A stretch of DNA of 64,000 bases from DATLLJ01 sp035537875 (GTDB lineage: Bacteria; Acidobacteriota; Vicinamibacteria; Vicinamibacterales; CAVVIG01): contig DATLLJ010000086.1 of assembly GCA_035537875.1 (NCBI GenBank), forward strand, positions 1-64,000, written 5' to 3'. The position numbers and the translations under genes were made by a program. Below the pieces are notes generated by a model that saw only the letters and a list, made by a program, of their open reading frames with translations, was not told the DNA's origin and did not search any database. Positions 7,675-15,645 of the stretch are shown piece after piece. The number at the start of each line of letters is the position of its first letter. The first letter of the stretch is position 1.

Positions 7675-8868
7675 TCAGCGTCGAATTCGGGTGGGAGCCT
7701 GAGAGCTCGACACGATAGGCAGTTTGAACTCCATTTCGCGGCCGTTCCGAATCGCCGTGACCGAAGCCGTGGCGCCGACTTTCGCATCGGCCACCAGTCG
7801 GAAGAACTGAGACGGATCTTCCACGGGCTGGCCATTGAACTCCACGATGACGTCCCCGGGGCGGAGCCCCGCATCGTAGGATTCCGAGTCGCGCATCATC
7901 CGCGAGACGAGCGCGCCCTGCGTCGACGGCGCCTTCACCTCGGCCGCAAGGCGATCGGTCAAACGTTCGACGCGCAAGTAGCCGATCGACCCGCGCTGAA
8001 CTTCACCGAACTTCATCAGGTCCGCAACGATGCGTCTCGCGAGGTTGCTCGGCACGGCAAAGCCGATTCCCTGGTAGCCGCCGCTTTCGCTGAAAATGCC
8101 GGTGTTGATGCCGATGAGCTCGCCGCGGCTGTTGACGAGCGCGCCGCCGGAATTCCCCGGATTGATCGCCGCGTCGGTCTGAATGAAGTCTTCGTACTCT
8201 GCGAAGCCGACGTTGCTGCGGCCGGTCGCGCTGACGATGCCGGCAGTGACGGTCTGGCTCAACTGGAACGGGCTGCCGATGGCCAGCACCCATTCGCCGA
8301 CCTTCAACTGACTGGAATCACCCCAGCGCAGGACGGGCATATTCGTGACGTCGATTTTCAGCAGCGCGATGTCGGTCGCGGGATCGGTGCCGACGACCCG
8401 GCCGCGGATTTCGCGCTTGTCGGGCAGCGCGATCGTGATTTCGCGGACGTTGTCGCCGACCACATGGCTGTTCGTGACCACATAGCCATCCGGAGAAATC
8501 ATGACGCCCGATCCGAGACTGAGCGACCGCCGATCGCGGGAGCCGAAGCCCTGATCGTCGCCGAAGAAGTACCGGAAGAACGGGTCGTCGCCGAACGGGG
8601 AATTCGTCGTGCGGACGACCTGAAGCGACGAGATGTTCGCGACGCCCTTCACTGCCTCGCCGGCGACCTTCGAGAAGTCCAGTAATCCGGTGGCGACGAC
8701 GGGCGGGGCCGACGCGGCGGGTGTCTGGACAGCCTGAGGCGCTGTCTGCGCCGGTCCGATCTGGTCGGCGCGAGACTCAGCGGCCGTCCACAGGCGGGCG
8801 GTCAGAACCAGGCCTGCCACGAAGCCGGCCACGACGAACACGAACATCAAGAGGAGTCGGCGGAACAT
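7675..8868 (-). CDS. HtrA/DegS-type serine protease, membrane-anchored, one PDZ domain
   Basis: This 397-residue protease degrades or senses misfolded envelope proteins. Residues 4-24 form a hydrophobic N-terminal anchor. The catalytic triad is His135 (TNSHVV), Asp166 (TDIALLKID) and Ser240 (GNSGGAL). One PDZ domain follows, with GLRPGDVIVEFNG near residue 350. A single PDZ and the uncleaved-looking anchor resemble DegS or DegQ-like forms more than DegP, which has two PDZ domains. It is convergent with threonine synthase (26 bases between the genes) and divergent from EF-P. Confidence 0.92.
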   Translation of the reverse strand: MFRRLLLMFVFVVAGFVAGLVLTARLWTAAESRADQIGPAQTAPQAVQTPAASAPPVVATGLLDFSKVAGEAVKGVANISSLQVVRTTNSPFGDDPFFRYFFGDDQGFGSRDRRSLSLGSGVMISPDGYVVTNSHVVGDNVREITIALPDKREIRGRVVGTDPATDIALLKIDVTNMPVLRWGDSSQLKVGEWVLAIGSPFQLSQTVTAGIVSATGRSNVGFAEYEDFIQTDAAINPGNSGGALVNSRGELIGINTGIFSESGGYQGIGFAVPSNLARRIVADLMKFGEVQRGSIGYLRVERLTDRLAAEVKAPSTQGALVSRMMRDSESYDAGLRPGDVIVEFNGQPVEDPSQFFRLVADAKVGATASVTAIRNGREMEFKLPIVSSSQAPTRIRR

Positions 8869-8969
8869 CGGCGGCGATTTTCATCGTAGCACGGCTCGGA
8901 ATGAACGGGCCGCGCGGTGGCGACTGACGTCACCACATGTGCTACGATCCCAAGGATATACAGACACCA

Positions 8970-9536
8970 ATGGCCACATCCATTCAAGCGACTCGACTTC
9001 GGAAGGGGATGCTCATCAAGGTCGGCGATAACCTCTTCCGCATTCTGGACCTTCACCACCTGACGCCGGGCAACAAGCGCGCGCATATCCAGGTTCGGAT
9101 GCGCAACATCCGGACGATGATGCTCGCCGACGAGAAGTTCCGAGCGGAAGAAGACATCGAACGGGCCACGCTCGACGAGCGCGAGATGCAGTATCTCTAC
9201 AACGATGGCGACCACTACTACTTCATGGATACGTCGACGTTCGAGCAGATCCACATCTCCGCGGAAGCACTGGGAGACTCCGTCAACTATCTGATGCCCG
9301 ACTCGGTGATCCGCGTCGAGTTCTACGACGTCGAGCCGGTAGGGATTGAGCTGCCACCGACGGTGGACCTGCTGGTGAAGGAGACCGTTCCCGGCATCAA
9401 AGGCGCCACGGCCAGCGCCCAGGTCAAGCCAGCCACGCTCGAAACGGGGCTCGTCGTCCAGGTGCCCTCGTTCATCAACGAAGGCGACAGGATCCGTGTC
9501 AGCACGGAGACCGGCGAATACCAGTCGCGGGTCTAG
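8970..9536 (+). CDS. efp: Translation elongation factor P
   Basis: This 188-residue protein stimulates peptide-bond formation at polyproline stretches. The three-domain beta fold is recognisable: a KOW-like N-terminal domain, a central OB domain starting near LMPDSVIRVEFYDVEP, and a C-terminal OB domain ending GDRIRVSTETGEYQSRV. ATG 8970 begins MATSIQATRLRKG; a longer frame from 8937 has no support. In the loop that carries the modified residue in other bacteria the sequence is TPGNKRAH, with Asn35 where E. coli has Lys34. No EpmA/EpmB or EarP gene is nearby. Confidence 0.93.
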   Translation: MATSIQATRLRKGMLIKVGDNLFRILDLHHLTPGNKRAHIQVRMRNIRTMMLADEKFRAEEDIERATLDEREMQYLYNDGDHYYFMDTSTFEQIHISAEALGDSVNYLMPDSVIRVEFYDVEPVGIELPPTVDLLVKETVPGIKGATASAQVKPATLETGLVVQVPSFINEGDRIRVSTETGEYQSRV

Positions 9537-9541
9537 CCCAG

Positions 9542-9804
9542 TGGGAAATTGCAGGATTGCAGGATTGCAGAAAGTGACGGATTGCAGAGAGTGACGGATT
9601 GCAGAAGTGAAGGATTGCAGAAATGCAGACTCCAGATTGCAGATTGTTGATGCACGTTGAACTGCAGGTCGAGTGGCCTGATTGGCCCCTACCGAGCGTG
9701 ACCTCAGCCAGCAATTCGATGCGCCACGCAATCCGCCCTTCCCGCCCTTCCTGCCTTTCCCGACCTTCCTGCAATCCTGCAATCCTGCAATCTGCAATTT
9801 CCCC
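9542..9804 (+). repeat. Inverted repeat of 8-base tandem units (GATTGCAG)
   Basis: The left arm (9542-9575) reads GGGAAATTGCAG followed by GATTGCAG units, and more degenerate copies continue to about 9646. The right arm (9768-9804) is its near-perfect reverse complement, ending CTGCAATTTCCCC. The arms are about 35 bases long and enclose roughly 190 bases. The right arm ends directly at the GTG start of the next gene and occupies the place where a ribosome-binding site would be. Confidence 0.85.
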
Positions 9805-10347
9805 GTGGATCTGATTGGCTCGCTCCTGTTCATCCTCGGGATCGCGTTTCTGATTGCGAATACGAGGCTGGCGGCCCAGTACCTTCGGTACCGGCGGCTC
9901 AATCGCGGCGCGCTGCTGACCTGGCAGGGACCCAAGCCGCCGTACTACTCGGTGGCGCTCGGCACCGGCGTCGCCCTCGGTCTACTCGTGATGTTCAAGC
10001 TGTACCGCGGGCAACGGGTGTTCGGCGAGGCGATGATGTTCATCTACTACGCGTACCTGTTCCCGCTGAGCCGGAGCATCCAGCGCGGGTTTTACGAAGA
10101 GGGCATCTGGGCCGACACCGTGTTCATCCCGTATAACGAAGTGGGTGGCGTAAGCTGGAGGGAAGGGAAGCACAGCGTCACGCTGGTCATCATCTCGAGG
10201 CTCCGGAACCTTGCCCGGCGGCTGAGTGTGCCCGGGGACCGGTACGGGGAAGCACGGCGGCTGCTCCGCGACAAGATCGGGGAACACGAGATAAGCTTCT
10301 CCGACACGCTGCACCTGGGGGACCATGACGAGCGGAACGCGATTTAG
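9805..10347 (+). CDS. Hypothetical membrane protein with PH-like C-terminal region
   Basis: I do not recognise this 180-residue protein by name. Three hydrophobic segments are visible: near residues 3-22 (LIGSLLFILGIAFLIAN), 50-66 (YYSVALGTGVALGLLVM) and 78-94 (MMFIYYAYLFPLS). The C-terminal 80 residues are soluble-looking, with alternating strands (FIPYNEVGGVSWREGKHSVTL), similar to bacterial PH-like domains often attached to membrane anchors. GTG 9805 is preferred because everything upstream in this frame is the repeat arm and translates to low-complexity Pro/Phe. No Shine-Dalgarno is present. It lies upstream of Ku with 61 bases between. Confidence 0.6.
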   Translation: MDLIGSLLFILGIAFLIANTRLAAQYLRYRRLNRGALLTWQGPKPPYYSVALGTGVALGLLVMFKLYRGQRVFGEAMMFIYYAYLFPLSRSIQRGFYEEGIWADTVFIPYNEVGGVSWREGKHSVTLVIISRLRNLARRLSVPGDRYGEARRLLRDKIGEHEISFSDTLHLGDHDERNAI

Positions 10348-10408
10348 GGGCCTTCAGGGGGTCCCGACTGGTGCCGATAAAGCGACTGCTGCCGATAAAG
10401 GACCACAT

Positions 10409-11254
10409 ATGGCTGCCAGAGCGACCTGGAAGGGATATCTGAAGATCAGCCTCGTGAACATCCCGGTGAAGGTGTTCCCGGCGACCGAGACGAGCGGCAC
10501 GATCTCGTTCAACCAGCTTCATGGCGAGTGCCAGACGAGGATCCAGCAGAAACGCTGGTGTCCCCACTGCAACCGTGAGGTGCCGAACTCGGAGCTCGTC
10601 AAAGGCTACGAGTTCGAAAAGGGTCGTTACGTGGTGATGTCCGAAGAGGACATCGACAAGGTCCGACCCGAGTCGACCCGGGTCATCGATCTCGTGCAGT
10701 TCGCAGACGACTCGTCGATCGATCCGATGTACGTCGAGCGGACCTACTATCTCGCGCCGGACGGCGGGGTGGCGTCCGACGCGTTCGCCGTCATGCGCGA
10801 GGGGATGAAGGGGAAGGTCGGTGTCGGCAAGCTCGCGCTGTACGGCCGCGAGTATCTCGTGGCGGTCCGGCCTCACGAGCGCGGCATCGTGATGCACACG
10901 CTGCATCATGCGGCCGAAATTCGCAGCATCGACGCCGTCGAAGAGCTGAGCTCGGTCCCGACCAAGGTCAAGCCGGAGGAAATCAAGCTGGCGAAGCAGG
11001 TGATCGGCACCTTCGACGCGCCGTTGAATCTGGCCGACTACAAGGACGAGTATCGCGAGGGACTGCAGCGCATCATCGACAAGAAGATCGCCGGCGAAGA
11101 GATCGTCGCCCCTGCCATCGAGGCGCCCCCGAAGGTTGTCAACCTCATGGACGCGCTCAAGAAGAGCCTCGATGCCGTGAGCAGCACGAGGAAGAAGTCT
11201 GCGAAGGTTCCCCCGGTCAAGTCGGTCGCCAACGGCAAGCGCAAACGCGCGTAA
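10409..11254 (+). CDS. ku: Ku protein, non-homologous end joining
   Basis: This 281-residue protein is the prokaryotic Ku homodimer subunit that threads onto DNA ends and recruits a ligase. It begins MAARATWKGYLKISLVNIPVKVF, the usual Ku start, and contains GYEFEKGRYVVMSEEDI and the CxxC pair in RWCPHCNREV near residues 49-52. ATG 10409 has AAAGGA seven bases upstream; the frame extends to 10325 but without family similarity. The C-terminus is Lys-rich, as in Ku proteins that bind DNA through a basic tail. LigD is not in this window. A direct repeat TGCCGATAAAG occurs twice just upstream (10373-10401). Confidence 0.95.
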   Translation: MAARATWKGYLKISLVNIPVKVFPATETSGTISFNQLHGECQTRIQQKRWCPHCNREVPNSELVKGYEFEKGRYVVMSEEDIDKVRPESTRVIDLVQFADDSSIDPMYVERTYYLAPDGGVASDAFAVMREGMKGKVGVGKLALYGREYLVAVRPHERGIVMHTLHHAAEIRSIDAVEELSSVPTKVKPEEIKLAKQVIGTFDAPLNLADYKDEYREGLQRIIDKKIAGEEIVAPAIEAPPKVVNLMDALKKSLDAVSSTRKKSAKVPPVKSVANGKRKRA

Positions 11255-11292
11255 TCGTGCTCCCGGTACCGGGCGGCGCCCCGCGCCCGCAC

Positions 11293-11323
11293 GATCGCCC
11301 CGCGGTTGGCCGCGCGGGCGATC
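11293..11323 (+). terminator. Candidate terminator hairpin after Ku
   Basis: A GC-rich hairpin of about 12-13 bp (11293-11305 with 11310-11323, TTGG loop, one bulge) lies 38 bases after the Ku stop. The following TCTTCTCGC is only weakly U-rich, so termination here would be inefficient or Rho-assisted. Confidence 0.5.
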
Positions 11324-11387
11324 TTCTCGCTCCTCGCGGTGGTCCACACGTGGCGCGGCCCATCCCGCTGTTCAAAGCCGTTCGTGT

Positions 11388-12095
11388 ATGGCGATGAAGC
11401 TTTCGGTGATTGTGCCCGTGTACAACGAGGCGCAGACGGTCTCCGAGGTGATCGATCGGATTCGGCTCGTCGATATTGGCGACATCGAAAAGGAGATCAT
11501 CATCGCCAACGATGGATCCGAAGACGACACCAGACGCGTGATCGACGAGAGCACCTCGCGCGGCGATCGACGTGTTCATGTGCACGAAAGTCCAATCAAT
11601 CTCGGAAAAGGCGCGGCGATTCGCCTCGGGCTGAAGTACGCCTCGGGCGACGTCATCCTGATTCAGGACGCCGATCTGGAGCTCAATCCCAATGAGTACA
11701 GCGCGCTGCTCGCGCCCATCCTGCAGGGACGGACCGACGTCGTCTACGGTTCGCGCTTCCTGGAGAGGCGGAACGCGATCCCGTTTCGCACCCGCGCGGC
11801 CAACCGGTTTCTGACGTTCGTCACGAACCTGTTGTACGGCGGCCGGCTGACCGACATGGGGACCGGCTATAAGGTGTTCCGGCGCGAAGCGCTCTCCGGC
11901 ATCCGGCTTCGAGCGGTCGGCTTCGACATCGAGGCGGAAATCACGGCGAAGCTGCTGAGAAAGGGTCGCCGGATCCTGGAGGTGCCGATTGGATACCATC
12001 CGCGACGTATCGATGAGGGGAAGAAGGTCAGGGTGATTGATGGCTTCGACGCGTTGTACGTGTTGATCAAGTGTCGCCTGACAAGATCGGGTTGA
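11388..12095 (+). CDS. Family 2 glycosyltransferase, DPM1/polyprenol-phosphate sugar synthase-like
   Basis: This 235-residue enzyme transfers a sugar from a nucleotide donor to a lipid phosphate or similar acceptor. It opens with the GT2 signature SVIVPVYNEAQTV, has ANDGSEDDT for nucleotide binding, DADLELNP as the metal-binding DxD-type motif, and GTGYKVFRREAL near residue 160, which is typical of dolichyl-phosphate mannose synthase-like proteins. No transmembrane segments are evident. ATG 11394, two codons downstream, is an alternative start. It is convergent with the phosphatidyltransferase, nine bases apart. Confidence 0.85.
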   Translation: MAMKLSVIVPVYNEAQTVSEVIDRIRLVDIGDIEKEIIIANDGSEDDTRRVIDESTSRGDRRVHVHESPINLGKGAAIRLGLKYASGDVILIQDADLELNPNEYSALLAPILQGRTDVVYGSRFLERRNAIPFRTRAANRFLTFVTNLLYGGRLTDMGTGYKVFRREALSGIRLRAVGFDIEAEITAKLLRKGRRILEVPIGYHPRRIDEGKKVRVIDGFDALYVLIKCRLTRSG

Positions 12096-12104
12096 AGCCG
12101 GACG

Positions 12105-12848
12105 CTACAGATACGACGCGAGGATGCCGACGAGTCCGGGGCCGCTGGCGGTCGGGTCGGCAAGCCAGTCGGGCGGCGTCAGCCACACAAAGGCCAGGAT
12201 CGCAATCACCCACGCGTCGTACGGCAACGTCGTCCGCTCGTCGGTCCAGAAGAAGGCGCGGTTGAACCAGCCCCGTACCCCTTCGCGAGACGGCATCGGC
12301 AGACCGTTGAGCGCCAGGTACGTGTAGTAGATGCGATTGGCGACCGCGAGGATCGAGAGCACGAGGATCACCCACAGCACGGCCGCCATCCGGTTCGTGA
12401 AGGCGCCGATCATGAACAACACGATGCGCTCGGGCCGCTCCATGAAGCCCACCTTGCACTTTTCGACGAGCGACTCGGCGCGGGCGCGCGCGTAGCTCGT
12501 CATGATGGAGAAGATCAGCGCCAGGGCGGCGACCATCACGTAATCGCTGCGGCCCAGGCTGGAGTACAGGTAGATGAGGCCTGTCAGGAGGGCGAGGTCC
12601 GAAAAACGATCGAGCGTCGAGTCCCAGAAGGCGCCGAACCGCGACTGCAGCTGCAGTTGGTGCGCCACCTTCCCGTCGATGAAGTCGAAGATGTTGGCGA
12701 CGATCATGATCACGCCGGCCAGCGCGAATCGCCCGTACGCCAGGGCCCAGGCGGCCGCGACGTTGACGATGACGCCGATGAGCGTGAGCGTGTTGGGATG
12801 GATTCTCAGCGCCACGCACAGCCTGATGATGGCGCGCAGCGGAAACAT
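12105..12848 (-). CDS. CDP-alcohol phosphatidyltransferase family membrane enzyme
   Basis: This 247-residue polytopic protein joins a CDP-activated lipid or polyol to an alcohol phosphate in phospholipid synthesis. The family motif is visible as FDFIDGKVAHQ, then FGAFWDSTLDRFSD, supplying the four metal-binding aspartates. The usual AR of the motif (DGxxAR) reads AH here. At least four further hydrophobic segments follow. ATG 12848 (MFPLRAIIRLC) is chosen because the upstream frame is low-complexity and would run almost to uvrC. Substrate cannot be deduced; inositol-phosphate, glycerol-phosphate and archaetidyl types share the motif. Confidence 0.8.
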   Translation of the reverse strand: MFPLRAIIRLCVALRIHPNTLTLIGVIVNVAAAWALAYGRFALAGVIMIVANIFDFIDGKVAHQLQLQSRFGAFWDSTLDRFSDLALLTGLIYLYSSLGRSDYVMVAALALIFSIMTSYARARAESLVEKCKVGFMERPERIVLFMIGAFTNRMAAVLWVILVLSILAVANRIYYTYLALNGLPMPSREGVRGWFNRAFFWTDERTTLPYDAWVIAILAFVWLTPPDWLADPTASGPGLVGILASYL

Positions 12849-12995
12849 GCACGCGGCGCCAATCGCTCCAGTGAAGGTCAGCCGTTGGCGACGGTCGCGG
12901 GACGGGCGCGGAAGGCCTCGGTGAGGTCCGCGCGCGGACGGGTGACGTAAAATGGAAGGTTCAGGCACAGGCCAAAAACGCGGTCATAGTACCGT

Positions 12996-14912
12996 ATGCC
13001 CATCCACGAACTCAAGGATCAGATAGCCCGGCTGCCGGAGCAGCCCGGGGTGTATCTGTACTTCAACGCGGAGGGAGACACAATCTACGTGGGAAAGGCG
13101 CGAGCGCTGCGCGATCGTGTGCGGAACTATCTCGGCGCCTATGGAGGCGATCCCAAGACCGACGCGCTGCTGAACGAGGTGTCGAAGCTCGAAGTGATCG
13201 TCACCGACTCAGTGGTCGAGGCCCTTGCCCTCGAAAACAACCTCATCAAGCAGCGCACCCCGAAGTACAACATCCTGCTGCGCGACGACAAGAACTACCC
13301 GTATCTGCAACTCACGACCAATGAGCCTTTTCCCCGCGTGCTGGTGGCGCGGCGCGTGGAACGCGACGGCAGCTTCTACGCCGGGCCGTTCCTTCCCGCG
13401 CACTTCGCGCGAAGGACCATGGGCCTCACGCACCGGCTTTTCGGAATCCGGTCGTGCAACGAGGTGATCACGGGCAGGCGCGACCGCCCGTGCCTCGAGT
13501 ACGACATCAAGCGGTGCATCGCCCCTTGTGTCGAAACGATCTGCTCGCCGGAAGAGTACGCGCGAGCGGTCGCGATGACGGAGCTGTTCCTGGGCGGTAA
13601 GAACGACGAGCTGGTCAAAACGCTGCGCGCCAGGATGCTCGAGGCCGCGTCGGGCGAGCGATTCGAAGAGGCGGCCCAGCTGCGCGATGCCGTCCGCACC
13701 GTGCAGACGCTTCACGATCGTCAACAGAAAATGGCCTCGGCCGAGCTCGGACATCGCGACGTGTTTGGCGTGAAGCTGGGTCCAGCCGGTGTCGCCGTGC
13801 ACGTGTTCCAGGTCAGGAGCGGCCGCGTTGTCGAGCGCGTGGAGCTGGGCACGGAAGGCGGCATCGGCGGCGGCGAAGGCGATATCGGCCACGTGATGGC
13901 CGCCGCCGTGCAGCAGTTCTACGAGCTGCGCGGCGCGCCGTCCGAAATTCATGTTCCGTCGGAGCCGGACGAACGGGAGGCGCTCGAGAGCTGGCTGTCG
14001 GAACGGGCTGGACGCCGCGTCAGAATTGTCGTGCCGCAGCGCGGGGACAAACGAAGTCTGGTCGCCCTCGCGACTCGAAATGCCACGCTCGCGTATCAGT
14101 CGCGGTTCAACCAGGCGACCGCCGCCCGCTACGACGCGCTCGAGACGCTCCAGCAGGTCCTCGCGCTGCCGACGCTGCCGCGCCGCATCGAGTGTTTCGA
14201 CATCTCCACGATTCAGGGCAGCGAGACGGTCGCCTCGATGGTGGTGTGCGAGGACGGGCGGATGCGCCGGGGAGAGTATCGGAAGTATCGGATCAGAGGC
14301 TCGAGGCTGGAGGTTGGAGGCTTGGGTTTGTGGGGAGACGAGGCGGTAGCCGTCAGCGCGACTGGTGTGAAGCCCCCAGCCTCTAACCTTCAACCTCAAG
14401 CCCCCCCTGTTCCAGACGATTTTGCCGCGATGCACGAAGTCGTTCTCCGACGATATCGGAAGCTGCTCGAGCAGGGCGGACCGTTTCCCGATCTCATCGT
14501 CATCGACGGCGGCAAGGGTCAGCTGTCGGCCGCGTATGCGGCGCTCGAATCGCTCGGTCTGGCCAATCTGGTCGCTGTCGGTATCGCCAAGAAAGAGGAG
14601 CTGCTGTTCGCGCGAGACCGTGAGGAGGCGATCGCTCTGAACGCCGATGATCCGGCGCTGCTTCTCCTGCAGCGGATCCGGGACGAAGCGCATCGCTTCG
14701 CGGTCACGTTTCATCGACGCGCCCGGACGATGCGCGACCTTCGCTCGGAGCTGGATCACGTGCCAGGCATCGGTCCGCGCCGCAGGCGTACGCTGCTGAC
14801 GACATTCGGCAGCCTCGCAGGAGTGCGGCGCGCCACGCGCGAGGAACTGGAAGCCGTGGTCGGGCGGAAAGTGGCCGATGCGGTCCTTGCGTTTTTCGCG
14901 GGTCGGCCTTAA
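12996..14912 (+). CDS. uvrC: Excinuclease ABC subunit C
   Basis: This 638-residue nuclease makes both incisions in nucleotide excision repair. The GIY-YIG domain is at the N-terminus (PGVYLYFNAEGDTIYVGKA), followed by the Cys-rich region (CIAPCVETICSPEEY), a UVR motif (ERFEEAAQLRDAV), the RNase H-like domain (CFDISTIQGSETVASMVV, then VIDGGKGQLSAA and EAHRFAVTFHR) and the helix-hairpin-helix end (VPGIGPRRRRTLL). Between YRKYRI and PDDFAAM, where relatives have about six residues, there are about 40 (roughly 434-473), and these are encoded by the palindromic repeat at 14295-14406. The insertion keeps frame and avoids the catalytic motifs. Divergent from the phosphatidyltransferase. Confidence 0.95.
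   Translation: MPIHELKDQIARLPEQPGVYLYFNAEGDTIYVGKARALRDRVRNYLGAYGGDPKTDALLNEVSKLEVIVTDSVVEALALENNLIKQRTPKYNILLRDDKNYPYLQLTTNEPFPRVLVARRVERDGSFYAGPFLPAHFARRTMGLTHRLFGIRSCNEVITGRRDRPCLEYDIKRCIAPCVETICSPEEYARAVAMTELFLGGKNDELVKTLRARMLEAASGERFEEAAQLRDAVRTVQTLHDRQQKMASAELGHRDVFGVKLGPAGVAVHVFQVRSGRVVERVELGTEGGIGGGEGDIGHVMAAAVQQFYELRGAPSEIHVPSEPDEREALESWLSERAGRRVRIVVPQRGDKRSLVALATRNATLAYQSRFNQATAARYDALETLQQVLALPTLPRRIECFDISTIQGSETVASMVVCEDGRMRRGEYRKYRIRGSRLEVGGLGLWGDEAVAVSATGVKPPASNLQPQAPPVPDDFAAMHEVVLRRYRKLLEQGGPFPDLIVIDGGKGQLSAAYAALESLGLANLVAVGIAKKEELLFARDREEAIALNADDPALLLLQRIRDEAHRFAVTFHRRARTMRDLRSELDHVPGIGPRRRRTLLTTFGSLAGVRRATREELEAVVGRKVADAVLAFFAGRP
14295..14406 (+). repeat. Heptad palindromic element inserted in frame in uvrC
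   Basis: The left arm (about 14298-14328) is a run of 7-base units GGCTCGA, GGCTGGA, GGTTGGA, GGCTTGG. The right arm (about 14371-14406) is the reverse complement with a few substitutions: 24 of 29 compared positions agree by eye. The arms enclose about 45 bases. The unit matches the repeats flanking the HU/IHF gene at 22289-22368, so this is a member of a dispersed family lying inside a protein-coding gene. Confidence 0.85.
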
Positions 14913-15645
14913 CCTGAGTCCCGCAGTCGGCTGTCGGGCAGGATCCGGCGTTCGGGCTCCTGGTGTCGTATTCGGGATCACCGGTGCCGGGTCAAGTGAG
15001 GCATTCCTGGACATCAACTTCGCGCAGGTTTTCATCGCATTCGCCGTCCTGCTGTTTTCCCTGACGTTCCACGAAATGGCGCACGCCTGGACGGCCGATC
15101 GGCTGGGTGATCCGACGGCGCGGTTGCTCGGCCGCGTGTCGTTCAACCCGCTGGTGCACGCCGATCCGATTGGCACGGTCGTGTTTCCACTCCTCGCGAT
15201 GATCGGCGGCGTGCCGCTGATTGGCTGGGCGAAGCCGGTGCCGGTCATCGTGTCACGCCTGCGACGCCAGCGGCGGGATTTCGTCCTCGTTGCGGCGGCG
15301 GGCCCCGCGAGCAACCTGGTGCTCGCCATCGGTGCAGCGACGCTGTTGGCGACGTTTCCGGTATCGCCTGTCGTGCTCGGCGAGCCGAACGTGTCGGCTC
15401 CCGTCGCCGCTTTTCTGAGCCTGGCGGTTCGGCTCAACATCCTGCTCGCCGTGTTCAACCTGCTGCCGATTCCCCCGCTGGACGGCGGGAATATGTTGAG
15501 CGGCCTGTTGCCCGAGCGAATCGCCGTCCAGTTCGATCAGATCAAGCCGTACGGATTCCTCCTCCTGTACGCCCTGCTGTTTACCGACGGCTTCTACTAC
15601 CTCGTGGTTCAGCCGTCGAATTTCCTGCGTTCCTGGCTTCCGTGA
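14878..15645 (+). CDS. Site-2 protease (M50) family membrane metalloprotease
   Basis: This protein of up to 255 residues belongs to the intramembrane zinc proteases. The metal site HEMAHAW lies in the first membrane helix after LLFSLTF, and the second motif NLLPIPPLDGG follows in a later helix. It has the short SpoIVFB/YwhC-like architecture without a PDZ domain. The start is uncertain: ATG 14878 overlaps uvrC by 35 bases, whereas the recognisable protein begins near LDINFAQ, where a CTG at 15007 has GTGAGG five bases upstream. Its stop overlaps the TrpRS start, so the two are probably co-transcribed. The substrate is not known. Confidence 0.85.
   Translation: MRSLRFSRVGLNLSPAVGCRAGSGVRAPGVVFGITGAGSSEAFLDINFAQVFIAFAVLLFSLTFHEMAHAWTADRLGDPTARLLGRVSFNPLVHADPIGTVVFPLLAMIGGVPLIGWAKPVPVIVSRLRRQRRDFVLVAAAGPASNLVLAIGAATLLATFPVSPVVLGEPNVSAPVAAFLSLAVRLNILLAVFNLLPIPPLDGGNMLSGLLPERIAVQFDQIKPYGFLLLYALLFTDGFYYLVVQPSNFLRSWLP

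Noticed and set aside
6652..8685. Plus-strand ORF of 677 codons across threonine synthase and the HtrA gene
   Set aside because: It runs out of frame through one gene and antisense through the next, with low-complexity Arg-rich translation.
10325..11254. Search for LigD beside Ku
   Set aside because: No ligase/polymerase domain protein was found in any neighbouring frame, so only Ku is reported.
13209..15458. Minus-strand ORF of 749 codons opposite uvrC and the M50 protease
   Set aside because: Antisense shadow; both plus-strand genes carry complete catalytic motifs.
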